In this document: positions 1-11,470 of the stretch, piece after piece | How the letters are laid out: each line of letters opens with the position of its first letter | How positions within the stretch are numbered: the first letter of the stretch is position 1 | NCBI GenBank assembly: GCA_037043015.1 | Contig: CM073326.1 | Coordinates: 18,236,345 to 18,300,344, forward strand | DNA: 64,000 bases | DNA from: Bryum argenteum | Taxonomy: Eukaryota > Streptophyta > Bryopsida > Bryales > Bryaceae | Direction: 5' to 3' | The notes under the pieces: generated by a model | Databases searched by the model: none | What the model saw: the letters and a program-made list of their open reading frames with translations, nothing else | What the model was told of the DNA's origin: nothing | Program-made: the position numbers and the translations under genes

Positions 1-1555
1 CGAGTCGATTGAGGGCGGGTGCAGCTGGCTGAAGATAGGGTTGGATTTCGGTGCCTTTATGGCAGTAGGAGAATGACGGCGTTAGACTGGCAAGGGCCGG
101 ATTTAGAAAGATTCCCTGGCACAGGATTTTGTCCTCTCTGGGATGCCAGGGAGGATCTGCTACTTAGCCGAGGGGAGGATACTCCCTCGGGGTCTTTTTG
201 TGATTTTGCCATACCCTAATCCAGTGCAAGTACGCCTCTTTCTCACTTCCCTCGTGTGTGCTCGTGTGTGATTGCGTGTGTCGGATTGTGCATCTTTCTC
301 GTTCTTCCTGTCTTGTCCGTAGGGTCGGGGGTGTGTGCGAGTTCAAAGGACCCTTGCTGTCCGGGCAAGAGGTAACGGTTCCGTCCTTGAACGGAGAGGA
401 GTGAGGAGAGTAGAGAAGCTGGTAGGAGAGGAGTGCGGCCAACGAACGGCACCTCTCACTTAGGGCCCGGTTTAGCCTCCGTCCGCGGCAAAGATTCGGG
501 ATTACGCGCGGCCGGAAGGGATTCCGGCCGCCTAACCGACTCCCGAGGCCGCACTCGGTTGAGTCCCCCTGGATTGTTGAAGTCCGGATAGGAAGGTCGG
601 TGTATAGGTGATAGCGGTGAACTCCGGGTCAGTCGCACCACCCCCAGTCCAGTAACCCGGAATCCACTAACCCGGGTAGTGAGTTGAGATAACCGGACCA
701 TAGGAGAACCGGATACCGAACTTTGTGACATGCGTGTGGATTTATAGTCCGGGCGTAGAGGGAGGTATAAGGGAAGTTCCTAACAGGGTAAGGAGAGAGA
801 GAGAGTCTCGGTGACCTTTCCGGTCACGTTAATCAACGGGAGAAGTGGCCTAATCCCCCCACTTATCTAAGTCCGGGAAAACCCCTCTGAGGAGAATACA
901 GAGGTTAAACTAAACCACAAAGACTAAACCCGCCCCTTTTCCTGTCCGGGCAGCTGTTTCCAGGACAGGATATAGGGTACACGGGCGATAGGACAGTACC
1001 CGGATAGCACCAATCCGGGTTTGCTAACAAGTGGAAATTGTTGTTCTTGCACTTCACAGGATCTCCGTGGAACGAACACTCGGGTTCTTGTTTGGGAAAC
1101 CTCTTTTACCGCGAAAAAGGGTTATCCGGGCACGAATCGGAAAAGCACGTTACGACAACGACAAGGGCGGACGGTTGGCCTTTTATAAAGGGAGCCGGAG
1201 TTAAGTCCGACCATCATGACTTGTTCCGCCGCCATCATTGCCATCTCCGTACGGAGTCGCCTTCTAGATTTCTCGCCATTATTAAATTCTTCGCCACTCC
1301 GTCCTTCAGCCGCTGTAATAACTTTCATTCCGGCCTCTGACAGCACGTCCTAGCCGTACGGTGACAGAGTACGGATTCGCAAATCCGTCCTTATTAACAC
1401 AAACTAGATTTTAACTAATACACTTATTTGTAAAAACGTAATTGCCTTATAGTATACGGCCTAGCACATACATAGGTCGGATTCTAGACTCTATACTTAT
1501 TCATAATGCGCATTAGAACTTAGTGGCCAAAAATAAAAATAAACAGGGTCCGACA
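1..1555 (-). mobile_element. LTR-type retroelement fragment (Z'), minus orientation, cut by window edge
   Basis: This stretch has no convincing coding sequence. Its right edge reads TGTCGGACCC on the minus strand, as an LTR start would. About 430 bp next to that edge (roughly 1125-1555) closely match 57370-57764, which ends at the same TGTCGG terminus. A TATA box lies on the minus strand within the shared part. To the left of the shared part the two copies diverge and this one is rich in CCGG and GTCC words. The right edge abuts the tandem-repeat intron of element A, so the fragment probably inserted into that intron and removed exon 1 from view. The left end lies outside the window, so element class and size are inferred. 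Confidence 0.5.
1181..1187 (-). promoter_or_regulatory. TATA box of the minus-oriented LTR fragment
   Basis: On the minus strand the sequence reads CCCTTTATAAAAGGCC, a strong TATA context about 370 bp inside the LTR start at 1555. The equivalent place in the related copy (57388-57394, minus) has the weaker TATAAGG. The position agrees with a U3 promoter in a minus-oriented LTR. Confidence 0.45.
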
Positions 1556-3690
1556 CACGTGTCTTGTTTGGGGGAGGAATGACTGGTTTGTTCCCCGACT
1601 CTCTCTGAGCTAATGGGGCCGGAGCAGAAGCCGTGCCAGGTGAGTCGGAAGGCTCTTGGAGCTGACGCTCCTCATAATGTTGATAATATTTTCCCTCCTC
1701 GTCAAGGAATTTGTGTTCCGCGTGACTCTGACCTGCGGTACCGCAACGCTCGATGTATTCAACCATCGGTGTAGATTCAACGCTTTTTTAAAATTCCACC
1801 TGTCTGATTGAATGATGATCGACTCAGAAGCCCTCCTAGTTCGACTGAAGGCACTGCCCGTTGAGTCGTTAGGCAGTGCAAGATTACGCTCCTGATGTTC
1901 CAGATTTTCGTCTTCTTGTTGTTTGGTTTTTTCTGTTCCTCGTGACTCTGAACTGCGGCACCGCAACTCTGCGATCCGATGGAGCTAGTTTGGAATTTAG
2001 ATTTCTTTTACGCAATCAAGTGTTTGGGATGAATGACTGGATCTAAAACCGAGTCCGTCAGTGCTGAACTGCAGGAGTATAGGCCCTGCCAGTTGAGTCG
2101 GGAGGCTCTGCGGATTGACGCTCCTGATGTTGTTGATATTTGTTTCCTCGTCGTTCTGGATGTCGTGTTCCTCGTGACACTGACCTGCGGCACCGCATCT
2201 CTGGATGGTTCAAACCATCGGAGAGAATTCAAACCTTCTTTATGACTTTCACTTCTACTGTTTGATGGAGGAATGCCTGGATTTGTTCGCCAAGGCCCTT
2301 TGTGATGGTCTGGCCTTAGTTGAAGCCTCGCCAGTTAGTCGGAACGCCCTGCCATTTGATTCGGGAGTCCTTGCGATGTCACATTGCTGATGTTGATTGT
2401 AATCGTTTTCTCATCGTTCTGTAACATCTGTTCCTCGTGATTCTGACCTGCGGCACCGCAACTCTGCGAGTCTTTGGAGGTAGATTCGAATTTTTATTAA
2501 ACCCATCATGTGTGAGAGAGGAATGACTGGATCTACAGCCGAAGCCGAGTATGATGATGGGGCCGTATCAGAAGCCCAACCAGTTACTCAGGACGCCCTG
2601 CCAGTTGAGTCGGGAGGCTCTGCGAGTTGAAGCTCCTGATGCTGTTGAGCATCTTGCTTCTTCATAAAGGATTTCAGTGTACATTGTGATTTTGACCTGC
2701 GGCACCGCATCTCTGGATGGTTTCGAGCATCCGAATCGATTCAAAGTTTTTTTTTTAATTTCACGTGTCCTGTTCAAGGGAGGAATTACTGGCGTTGTAG
2801 CCGAGGCCCATGTGTTGATTCGCACGGAGCAGACGCCCTGCCAGTTCGTCGGGACGCCCTGCCATTTGCATAGGGAGTGCTTGCAAGTTCACGATCTCGA
2901 TGTTATTGGTAATCGTTCGTCGTCGTTCTGTAAAATTTGTTCTTCGTGACTCTGACCTGCGGCACCGCAACTCCACATGGTGTCAACCATCGGGGTAGAT
3001 TCCAGCTTTTTTTTTCTTAACACCTCTCTGGTTGAAGGATGATCGACTAGATTTTCAGTCAAGGCGCCTGCTGATGGGGTCCGAGATGAATCCCTGCTAG
3101 TTAGTCGGGAGGCCATCCCCGAGGCGTTAGGCAGTACAGTATTACGGTCCTTATGTTGTTGATGTTGTTTTCTTATTGTTCGGTAATTTCTGCTCCCTGT
3201 GACTCTGACCTGCGGCACCGCAACTCTGCGATTCCTTGAAGCTAGTTTTTTTTTTTTAATACGCATCATGTCTCTGGGATGATTCGCTAAATGTGAAGCC
3301 GCGTCCCTGCGTTCGAAGAGGCCAGACCGTGCTTTTCATACCTGACAGCTGAGTCGGGGGTCCTCAGTCGGGAATACCCCATGCGATGAAGTCCGAGTCT
3401 ATGGCAGGACAAGGATCTGTTGTTTTTTTATTTTATTTTCTTACTGTGACCCCAAATATTTTCGTACGAGATTGATTTGTTTTGCCGAATGTTTTTTAAG
3501 GCTGTCAGAGTCGTCAGTTGGTATCCTCCCATTTCTATTGGTTTGAACAGACCTCATTGCATGATTGTGGTACAAATGATGATTTAGTTCGCAATGTTCG
3601 ACGAAATATTGTCATCTTAAAGTAGCTCGTTTTTTGTAATTGATGTATGGTTTATACTTAACTTCCTAACTGTGTTCAATGGTACTGCAG
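1556..3690 (+). repeat. Tandem-repeat-expanded intron 1 of element A, ~250-bp units
   Basis: At least seven diverged units of about 220-260 bp occupy roughly 1560-3330. Each carries the core ACCTGCGGCACCGCA, near positions 1732, 1953, 2193, 2447, 2696, 2956 and 3210. The core is a near palindrome (TGCGG-CCGCA). Units also share phrases such as CCAGTTGAGTCGGGAGG. The block ends in an AT-rich stretch with a splice acceptor (TACTGCAG) at 3690. Small ORFs here are repeat artefacts. By comparison with elements B and D it is the first intron of the ParB-methyltransferase-like gene; exon 1 is not in the window. Confidence 0.6.
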
Positions 3691-4008
3691 GTCCCAATGA
3701 AAGCAACTACAGTCCCTAAGGAGGAGGAATCTGATGCCGACAGCGACTTCTCGGCTATGAAAAACCATGTCATGGCTGTAGTGGAGTCCCGCCGATTAGT
3801 AGTACCATTGTCCTCGGTTCCGGAAACTCCACCTCCTGCTCCTCCTGTCCGTTACACTACTAGTGTTGACGTTGATCGGGTTGCACGAGCGGTTAACATA
3901 CGAATTAAAAAGAACGAGGCCAAAGCTAGACGTAACGAAGCGATAGCATTAGCTAGACTTGCACCCAGACGTTCTCCGCGACTTGCAGCGAAGATTAAAA
4001 CCATATAG
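3691..4008 (+). CDS. Exon 2 of element A gene: short basic, acidic-start segment
   Basis: The exon opens after the acceptor TACTGCAG and reads through an acidic stretch (EEESDADSD), a proline-rich stretch, a conserved VDVDRVARAVN segment, a charged helix, and the basic ending RRSPRLAAK, followed within a few codons by a stop. Equivalent exons at 17211-17522 and 39811-39485 have the same plan and also stop just after RLAAK. So either exons 1-2 encode a small basic, possibly chromatin-binding protein of about 175 residues, or an unrecognised donor before the stop joins it to exon 3. The conserved coding pattern across three copies shows it is real coding sequence. Function unknown. Confidence 0.6.
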   Translation, partial: VPMKATTVPKEEESDADSDFSAMKNHVMAVVESRRLVVPLSSVPETPPPAPPVRYTTSVDVDRVARAVNIRIKKNEAKARRNEAIALARLAPRRSPRLAAKIKTI

Positions 4009-4145
4009 TTCTATGACAACGTTACTTGATACTTATAACATTTTTCTACATTATGATCGACATTATATTTGAAATAATATTTTTCTACTTTCTTGGTATA
4101 TTCTTATGATTTATGTGTGTTGTATTTTGTTTCTTGATTTGTCAG

Positions 4146-4850
4146 ATGAGAATATCCGAGCTTCAATCTCTTCAAGACGAAGAAATCATCTCCCTTGAGA
4201 ACTTTGAGTCAAGTCCAGTTCCTGAAGAAGATGATAGCACAATCGTTCCACAAGAAATTGTGGAACCCATTTCTTCACCAATTCCGCGTGATACTCCTTC
4301 CGAAGGCGAACCATCTCCGCAGGCTTTGCAAGATCCCGAAGGACACGACTCTCCATCGGATGATGAAGAGTCTCTTTTGCCAGGAAGTGTCAACGTCGGC
4401 ATCGTTCACATGCCACCTCATCTCCAAAACAAAGATCCTGATTGGAGTGCGAACGAAATGTGGATGATTCACAAAAGTGATTTCATTGCAATCATAAACA
4501 GGTTCCGTTGCAAACCTGTGAAGAAGTCACGTATGCTAATTCCATTGTGTCGTCTGGTGTGTTACCCAAAGGTTCGGCCTATCTCCGAACAAGACGTTCG
4601 GAAACTCGAGAATGAGTTCAACAAAGGTTACCGAGAAGGAGATCGGGTAATGTATATATCTCCAATCGATAGGAAAGGAAGAGAAAAAAATGTTGATGCA
4701 GGAGACGTTGTGTGGGAGAATCCACTATGGAGAGATGCTCATGAAGACTTCGAGAAGACTTTGATGTCGGATCCTGATCTTCATTATCTCAGTGGAAAAT
4801 ACTTCTACGTTTACGAAGGAAATCATCGGTTGACGGCGTGGATGCGTCAT
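4146..4850 (+). pseudogene. Element A ParB-methyltransferase-like gene, 5' part of exon 3 (broken by element B)
   Basis: The exon follows a clear acceptor (TTTGTCAG). It encodes an acidic N-terminal segment, then a conserved block from VNVGIVHMPPHLQ to the end. The block contains the ParB/sulfiredoxin-like core: a strand with IPLCRLVCYPKVRPI, a helix (SEQDVRKLENEF), and the signature YVYEGNHRLTAWMRH, matching the G-x-x-R-x-x-A box of ParB-type folds. Reading stops in mid exon at GATGCGTCAT, where the inverted repeat of element B begins. The rest of the exon resumes at 22846 after the second copy of GATGCGTCAT. Without the insertion the frame appears open. The ParB-like assignment rests on motif pattern. 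Confidence 0.7.
4841..4850 (+). repeat. Target-site duplication of element B, left copy (GATGCGTCAT)
   Basis: The same ten bases occur at 22836-22845. Joining the flanks at one copy restores the exon seen uninterrupted in elements B and D. A 9-10 bp duplication fits MULE-type transposition. Confidence 0.9.
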
Positions 4851-4919
4851 GGACGTTGCTACCGTGTGAGCGTTGAGCGGTGAGCGGTGAGCGGTGAGCG
4901 GTGAGCGGTGAGCAGTGAG
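4851..4919 (+). repeat. Left terminal inverted repeat of element B with GAGCGGT array
   Basis: It begins GGACGTTGCTACCG, then GTGTGAGCGTTGAGCGG and about six further GAGCGGT-type heptamers, ending near 4919. The reverse complement of the right end (22791-22835) matches from CCG-TGTGAGCG onward, while the outermost 12 or so bases differ (right end: GGGGAAACCACCGG). Confidence 0.8.
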
Positions 4920-5344
4920 GGGGAAGATTTAGAATTTTTAGGGCTGAATTTGTATTTTTAGTAAAAATAGTTCTAAAAATAGATTTTTAAAAAAAATTGA
5001 GAATAATTTTCGAATATTCTCAAGAATATTCGAATATTCGAGACTTATAACCGTGGATTTAGTGACCCAAACCCGTGGAAATAAGGCTTAAATTTCCTGA
5101 ATTTGTGAGACTTGAGCTACAAAACTCTACAGTAAATCACAAATTTTTAAATGTCAAGAGGTTTCTAAGGTAATATTTCTAAGTAAATAGTACTCCGAGT
5201 TAGACAAATTTGCAAGGTCTGCTGTACATGTAGGTACTGGTATAATAATTTTTAATAAGTTGTGAAAAAATATCACATATAGTGTGGAGCACCCAATCAT
5301 AAGACTAACATACAGCGTACGTAGATGAGGAGATATAAGGCATT
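4920..5344. other. AT-rich subterminal region of element B
   Basis: This lies between the left inverted repeat and the transposase stop codon. It is strongly AT-rich, with a small inverted motif around TTCGAATATTC. I see no gene. It would hold the 3' untranslated region and polyadenylation region of the transposase. Confidence 0.4.
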
Positions 5345-8300
5345 CTAATCTGTAGCATGGTCTAGGATTCCTCCCTCCAGAATCTTTTTCACCTCGTTGA
5401 AACTAAGAGTGGCCGCGTGGATGAAGAGGTCAGCATCCGGATCAAATTTGCAAACCAATACCGTGATGTAGTATAGGTGCTTGCAAGGTCGGTATGGATC
5501 TCTCCGTCCTAACGAAGAGATTGTTTTCTTGAACACTGGGCATGAGCAATCCGGGAATTTACTGATTGAAAGTCTATAAACTGCATCCGAATCCGACTCC
5601 AAGTCTACGATACACCCAAAACCAGGCTGCGGGATCATGGTTACCTTCAGAATTTTGGCCCGCATTGAGGTGGCAGACTCAATATTCTTCATGTGCTTTG
5701 AAGTCATAGCTGGAATGTGTTTCATGTTCTTCGATCTTCTTGACCTAGGGAACACGTCCGGCTTCTCCGGGACTGGAATATGGGACAAGTCTCTTGGTGG
5801 GGCAGCATTATTGAAAGTGCGGTTCGTAGGAAGCTGTTCTTTTTGTGGTAGTCGAAAGCCCGCATTCTCCAACGCCTCCATTTCATCTCGTGTGAGGTTA
5901 GTCCCTATCTTTACAGGCCATATTGAAGGAATAGGGGGTCTATCCTCGCTTTGAGAGAATGGCTCAATCCACTTGCGACGATGACCCTTCACACACCTGT
6001 CAATATCATCCGCACAAAAAAAGAACTGGTCAATTTTTCTTGGCCCCTCTTGAGGGCGTTGCCATACTCCGGTGTAAGTTGGAGTTGCGGTTGCCTTCCC
6101 CTTCTGAATAATTCGTGAGTCACATCTTTTTTTACTCTTTCGCATGATACCCCAACAAGCCTTGGCAGAATTCTCCCTCAAACGGGCAATGTGCCACAAC
6201 CTCTCGTTTATTTTAGTCTCCTGAACAGCGGTCACACGTTCAATACTAGGTCCAGCAAAAGTGGATGGTATTGTCGGTGGCTCCTCAACTTCATCCTCTT
6301 CATGGATAGTACTCAGATTTTCAGCCAAGGCTCGGGTAACCCTTCTCCCAATTCGGGGTCGTGAGTAGCTCACGGTGTCAGGTCTGTGCGTTTCATCATC
6401 AGCTCCAATCGGAACATCAGCCTTACGTTTCTTGGATCCGAACACCTCGGCCCCCTCAAGGTGGGCGTCTCGGGTACAAATCTTTTCAGCTCCTGGATAT
6501 TCAGAAACAGCCTTTGTGAGCCCTGATGGATCGCCCGTTCGTTGAGCTTTATGGGCAACACGAAGTAATAGTTCTTCGGATGTTGGTCCACTACCACCCT
6601 TGCCACCTCCGTTGAAGTCGTAGTAACCCACAACTTGGAGGAAAGCACGAACATAATCATCAACAGCTGCAACGTACAAATCCCCACCCTTGTTGCCGGA
6701 CGCTTGCAACCATTTGTTATGGATAGATTCCGCAAGGTTACATGAAGGCATCTCAGCCAGCTCCTCTGCAAAATATTTATTTTCCTGCAAGGTGCAAAAG
6801 ACATTTGACTTAAAAACAAAAAAGTTCATCACGATATCCAGAGCGGGTTAGGCTTTCGTCACCGAAAGTCTGATCTAAAAATAGAATTTTTAAAAGTTTA
6901 ATTATTTTAAAATGTTGTTACTGTAATCGTAAAAAAAATATTCTATGATAAAAAAGTAAATAAAATTTCCATGACATAAAAGCACGTGAACATAATTGCT
7001 ACAGTGGCTGCGGACTCACTAGTTCCATGAAGCCACCCCATTGTCTGTATCGGAAGTGCCAGAATGTAAGCCAGTGTTCAAGGTGACCTAATCCAACTTC
7101 CGAGGTGGCCTGCGCTGACGCCCACCACGCTCGGATCGCCCAGTATCTTGTCTCCGCCTCAGCCATGGTGCGTGCATCTTTGTATTGCTTACAAAGATGT
7201 CGATGTTGATCTTGCAGCTCGTGCACGATGTATTGTTTGGTGTGTTTCTCTAGGGATTGCGTCCAATGGAAGTAGCAAGTTCGTTCGCGGCCTTCCATAG
7301 GGACTTTAGGGTCACCGGAGCCGTAAATGATCCGCACAGCGTTCCAGTTGGCTTGCGCACTGTCGGCCATGAACCCTTGAAACTGCGGCGCTTCCACCCC
7401 GTTCCTGCCCATGACGTGGTTTAGGTTCTTCCAAAAGACGATTTGAGCATCTCCGTCTTCAGACTGGAAATCACAGCATGCAATTGTTAGAATGCGGCAG
7501 ATTTTAGAGTCATAAACGTGGCACGCCATGGTGGTCCAGTTCTTGACACGCTTGACGTGGTCGAACATTAACCACGCGTGGGGCACAGTCGCCCGGGTCG
7601 CATACGACGAACAAGGTCAACACCGCTTCCGGGGCCGACCTCGGACATCTTGAAAATGAAAACTTTGTCACTTTCATCTCCTTGGCCCGGGAACTGGTTA
7701 CGTTGGATGTAAACCCAGTTGCTGAGGCCTCGAAGTTTGGTGATCCCATCGAGGACACCGTATCTGCGCAAGTGCTTAAAAGTGGTAATACGATTTCTGA
7801 CGCTGGGAGAGTTCAACTCTTTACACTGATCGAAGATAGGTTCTAGCTCCTGGAGGGTGAGCTTGGAGGTTACAGGGTCACCTTCTTCACGGAGAAGTAA
7901 GTTTCCGAGTAAGTCCTTACTAGCCTCCAGAACTATTTTGGACGTGGTAGCTTGTGGGTTAGGTTCTACGTGCTCCTCTATTAACTCATCAATTATTTTA
8001 CGTGCACATCTGTAGTCTCCGACTTTGACAGGATGTTCGTGGGTACCGATATGGACACACGCCCGCTCTTGACTCTCATCTCCAAATACGTAGAATATTT
8101 TAGAAGGGCATACAGCAACACAAACGGGAGGTTCTTTGCAGATCTTACAGACCAGTGTTGAGGAAGGAGGAGGCGCGTGGCCGATCGGGAAGGGGTCCTT
8201 AGTAAAGCCCTCGAACTTCACCTCATTCACCTCTGCTCTGCGGTCAGGCCGTAGTAAGTAGCCGCAGTTCCCATTGTGGCATTGAAGATGACCAACACAA

Positions 8301-9169
8301 TTAGAGTAGCGGAAAGACAAACCGAGGTTGTTACTAATATTAGTAGTCATTGTCCTGGTCCACACATGACCGTCGTATCTTTTGTCCATTCCTTCGATAG
8401 ATTTGGCTACCTTGACAGCAGTAGTTGGTAGAACGGGAGGGAGAATGTAGAGGACATCACCGTTGAAAGTGGGAGGCAGGAAAGAGACGTTGTGAGTACG
8501 AATGGAATGGAAATCTATTTTTTTGAGTATAGTTTTGTTGCGGGACATACTACCTAGTCTACGGAGCGAGGATAGAATGTTTTTGGGTGTTTGGACTCGA
8601 GACGCAGGAAGGGAGTTGGGGGTGGTTCTGAGACTGTGTTCAGAACCAGACGAGGTGGGATGCAGATTCGATGATAGTCGACGGGACTGCATGGACGCTT
8701 TTCTTTCATCGTCGGATGAATCAGAAATATCGATTCGGACTTCGAGTCCGGGTTCGACCTTGACACGAGCAAGAACTGGAACAACTGTGGAGATGGTAGA
8801 AGAACTACGAGGAGTGAGGAGGACGGTGGAGGCGTTCATGACAGATTCTGTCATGCCGAACAATCGATATTGTCCGGGCTGTAGCTTATATATTCTACAA
8901 TTACTGTCTAGGTCGACTGGTTCGACGAGCATAGAGTACTGGACAAGATTAGTGTTTGGATCCATGACATGTTTCTCTAACCAAAGAGATGACTCATCTA
9001 AACCGAAACGAATTGCTAGCCAAGATGGAGTGACTTCAGCCTCTCCGTCCACCCCCGGAGGAATGCAGATGGGAGGACCTAAGTCTTCAGACCTAATGGC
9101 AATGACGTCTGCCACGGGAGGTAAGGGAGTAGAGGATGCCATGATAGACGTAGGGGAAGAAGACAACAT
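5345..9169 (-). pseudogene. MULE-like transposase with SWIM zinc finger (element B)
   Basis: Two exons are visible: 9169-7020 and 6784-5345, joined by an intron (donor CTA/GTGAGT, acceptor TTGCAG). The N-terminal part has a variable Ser-rich region, then two Cys clusters (HLQCHNGNCGYLLRP; LVCKICKEPPVC) that look like a zinc DNA-binding module. The core contains FMADSAQANWNAV and RERTCYFHWTQSLEKH, typical of MULE-type DDE transposases. Exon 2 starts with a helical segment (NLAESIHNKWLQASGN) and ends in a CxC...CxH SWIM finger (PDCSCPVF...PCKHLYY). A one-base frame change near 7575-7586 separates the zinc half from the catalytic half, so this copy probably makes no full protein. ATG chosen at 9169; 9142 is possible. 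About 1,200 residues if whole. The protein would bind the terminal repeats and move the element. Confidence 0.75.
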
Positions 9170-9694
9170 CAACAAGTGCGCGGAGAAAGAGAGTCTCAGG
9201 TGCGTTTCGGATGTTCAAATATGAGACATTGGTGTACGGTGTTTGCGTGTACGTATTGAATACATAGCAAACGTTATTTCTTATAATAAAACGTACACAT
9301 ATCGGATACTCTTAATCGTGAGCATAATGATTTGAAAGCACTTTACTTAAAATACTTAAATATTATGAACTGAGTAAACTGCATTAAGTACATACGATTA
9401 AAAATATTGGATTCCACGATTAAAATAGTATGTGTAGAAGGTAAAGTGGCGGCGGCAGTCATTGTCAGAGGTTTAGTTGGATAATAGATGCGGTCAGAAG
9501 TTAGCTTATTTTGAATTGTCAGACACCGTGATGGCGGGGGTTAGGGAATACGCGTTGGCTGATTAGGGTTTCGTAGCCGCATGGAGCAACTTATATAATC
9601 GAGTTGAGAATCATGGTTCGACAACTTCATATGCACTGAGAAGTTTTGGATTCGGTATGTGAGACGAGTGATAAGTTATCTCATTGCAGGCAGC
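9170..9694. promoter_or_regulatory. Divergent intergenic promoter region, transposase/ORF2 (element B)
   Basis: About 525 bp separate the two divergent start codons. TATATAA at 9592-9598 lies roughly 100 bp upstream of the ORF2 ATG on the plus strand. The corresponding interval in element C (28246-28775) keeps the same arrangement and local similarity, which supports a shared two-way promoter. Confidence 0.4.
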
Positions 9695-10438
9695 ATGGAT
9701 GAAACCGCTAGCGGTAGTGAGAGAGGAAAGGAAATAGGTCAGAGAAAGAAGAAGCGGAGGGGTGGTACGAAGTTCACTAATTCTAAAGCACAGAGGCGTA
9801 GTGCTATGCGGAAGCGTGATGGAAGAAGCTCAAGCGGCGATGATCGGGAGCCAGACGGGTACGATTTACTGATCGACGATGATGTGTTACCGCCATTCAG
9901 GCGGACTATCAAGATGCGCTCGCTCAACCTCGATAGTGTTCCAGAAAGTGTGGGGACGGACGAAGGTGAAGAAGAGGAAGACGTAGGGCGTAGCAGGCAG
10001 TTCAAGACGTTCACTGATACTCTTTGCGTGGATGGGCATGACGATGGAGGTGTGGAATCTACGCATGAGGTACTAAAGTTGTCTATGATATAATTATGTA
10101 GATATTCGTAAAGGTCAACATATTCCGTTATACATATATGGATTTATTACAAAATCGGTTGTCTTCAGGATCGAGTAGGATTGGAAGAGGTAGACGATGG
10201 ATCAGGAGAGGAAGCAACAACTTTTGAAGAGAAAAGGGTCGTTGATATTGGCGAGCGAGCAGAAGCTTCTACTCAGCCGGGGACACAGAATGAGGTAGCG
10301 GATGGATTTGAGACAAGTGCAGAAGACTTAGAGGAGGTACATGGGAAACCCTACTTCCTCGTATACTGGGAGGACCTAGGGCTAGTTAAGTATACTGTCA
10401 CGGAGAGTTCATTCTTCAATAGCAGGACACAGGACTGA
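9695..10438 (+). CDS. ORF2 of element B: acidic two-exon protein of unknown function
   Basis: Exons are 9695-10069 and 10169-10438 (donor GAG/GTACTA, acceptor TCTTCAG), giving about 214 residues with no stop. The ATG at 9695 is chosen because the sequence after it (MDETASGSERGK) is conserved in element C, while upstream codons are not. The protein has a basic stretch (QRKKKRRGG) that could act as a nuclear signal, a conserved centre (YDLLIDDDVLPPFRRT), a long acidic region, and a conserved C-terminal module (KPYFLVYWEDLGLVKYT). It is transcribed away from the transposase and lies 1 kb upstream of the ParB-methyltransferase-like gene. I do not recognise the family. Conservation in the same place in element C argues it is a standard gene of the transposon. 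Confidence 0.65.
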
Positions 10439-11470
10439 GTAATCTATTTCATATAATGCAAACATGGTTCTGATAGTGGTTTGAATTATACGTAACATTT
10501 GTATTCAAATGTTTGAGAGAACGTTGCGAATTTAATGGTTTGTTGGACAAATATAAACAAGAGTCTCATGAACCGTATGTAATCATAAATCTAATGAGTT
10601 ATCGTTTGGTTTGATGTCATACTTATAATTCATTTTAATATAGTTTACACTATGTAAGTGGGCTCATCAAAAATACAATACATTGTATTGATAAATGTAT
10701 TGCGGACAAAGTAATGAATTAGTAAATTGAAGAGTGAGTTTTGTCGAGATGGCAGCCCAATGGCTGCCCGATGGCAGCCCCATGTCAATCCGATGGCAGC
10801 CCCATGTCAATCCGATGGCAGCCCCATTCCAGTGTACCAAGTGACTCCCGATGGCCGCCAGTGTACCTAGTGATGCCCGCCAGAGTACCTAGTGATGCCC
10901 GCTAGTGTACCAAAAGATACCCGCCAGTGTACCAAGTGATGCCCGCCAGTGTACCCGGGTCCGCAGCCCGATGGTATCCGGATTTCACCCCGCCAGAGCC
11001 TCTGAGCTGACCTTCGTCTGTTTCCAATAAACGCAGATCCGCCGAGCTTGGCAGGGCTCGGGAACATCGAATCCTTTGCTTTCATCGGATCCTCCGCAGT
11101 CGCAGTGACTCTTGCTCACGATGAACTTCGGTCTGGCCATGGCATCGGCTGGCCTCTGTCAAGCGCCGCCCTTGCCAGGTCCTGCATTAGAGAATTCTCC
11201 TGTGATTCCGCTTAAGTAATAGTTCGGCAGGATTTTATTTGAATGATTTGTCAGTTGGCTTTAAAAAAGCATTGGCACCTCAGAGTCTAAAATCCAGCTG
11301 TGTCAGAGAGGTAGCTATATTTAACAATTGGAATTGGGTGGACGTCAACGACGAGGATAAGAACGATGATCTTCTGGGCCTCCCTTTGCTTCTCAACTGT
11401 GAGTGTATGATGTTTGAATGTCCAGTTAGGGTTGGAGGAAGGATCTGAGTTTGCACAAGTACAGGGAGAG
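10439..11470. other. Intergenic region with short tandem repeats between ORF2 and the large gene (element B)
   Basis: The left half is AT-rich and featureless. From about 10750 to 10960 there are two short repeat sets: a CCGATGGCAGCCCCATGTCAAT unit type repeated about three times (diverged), and a CCAGTGTACC-AGTGATGCCCG unit type repeated about five times. The remainder to 11470 would contain the promoter and leader of the large gene; no clear TATA box was picked. Confidence 0.4.

Noticed and set aside
1556..3330. Possible CRISPR-like array
   Set aside because: Unit length is about 250 bp with diverged repeats and no constant short repeat with unique spacers; the context is a eukaryotic intron.
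8502..9224. 240-codon plus-strand ORF opposite the transposase
   Set aside because: Shadow of the transposase N-terminal region; codons follow the minus-strand frame conserved in element C.
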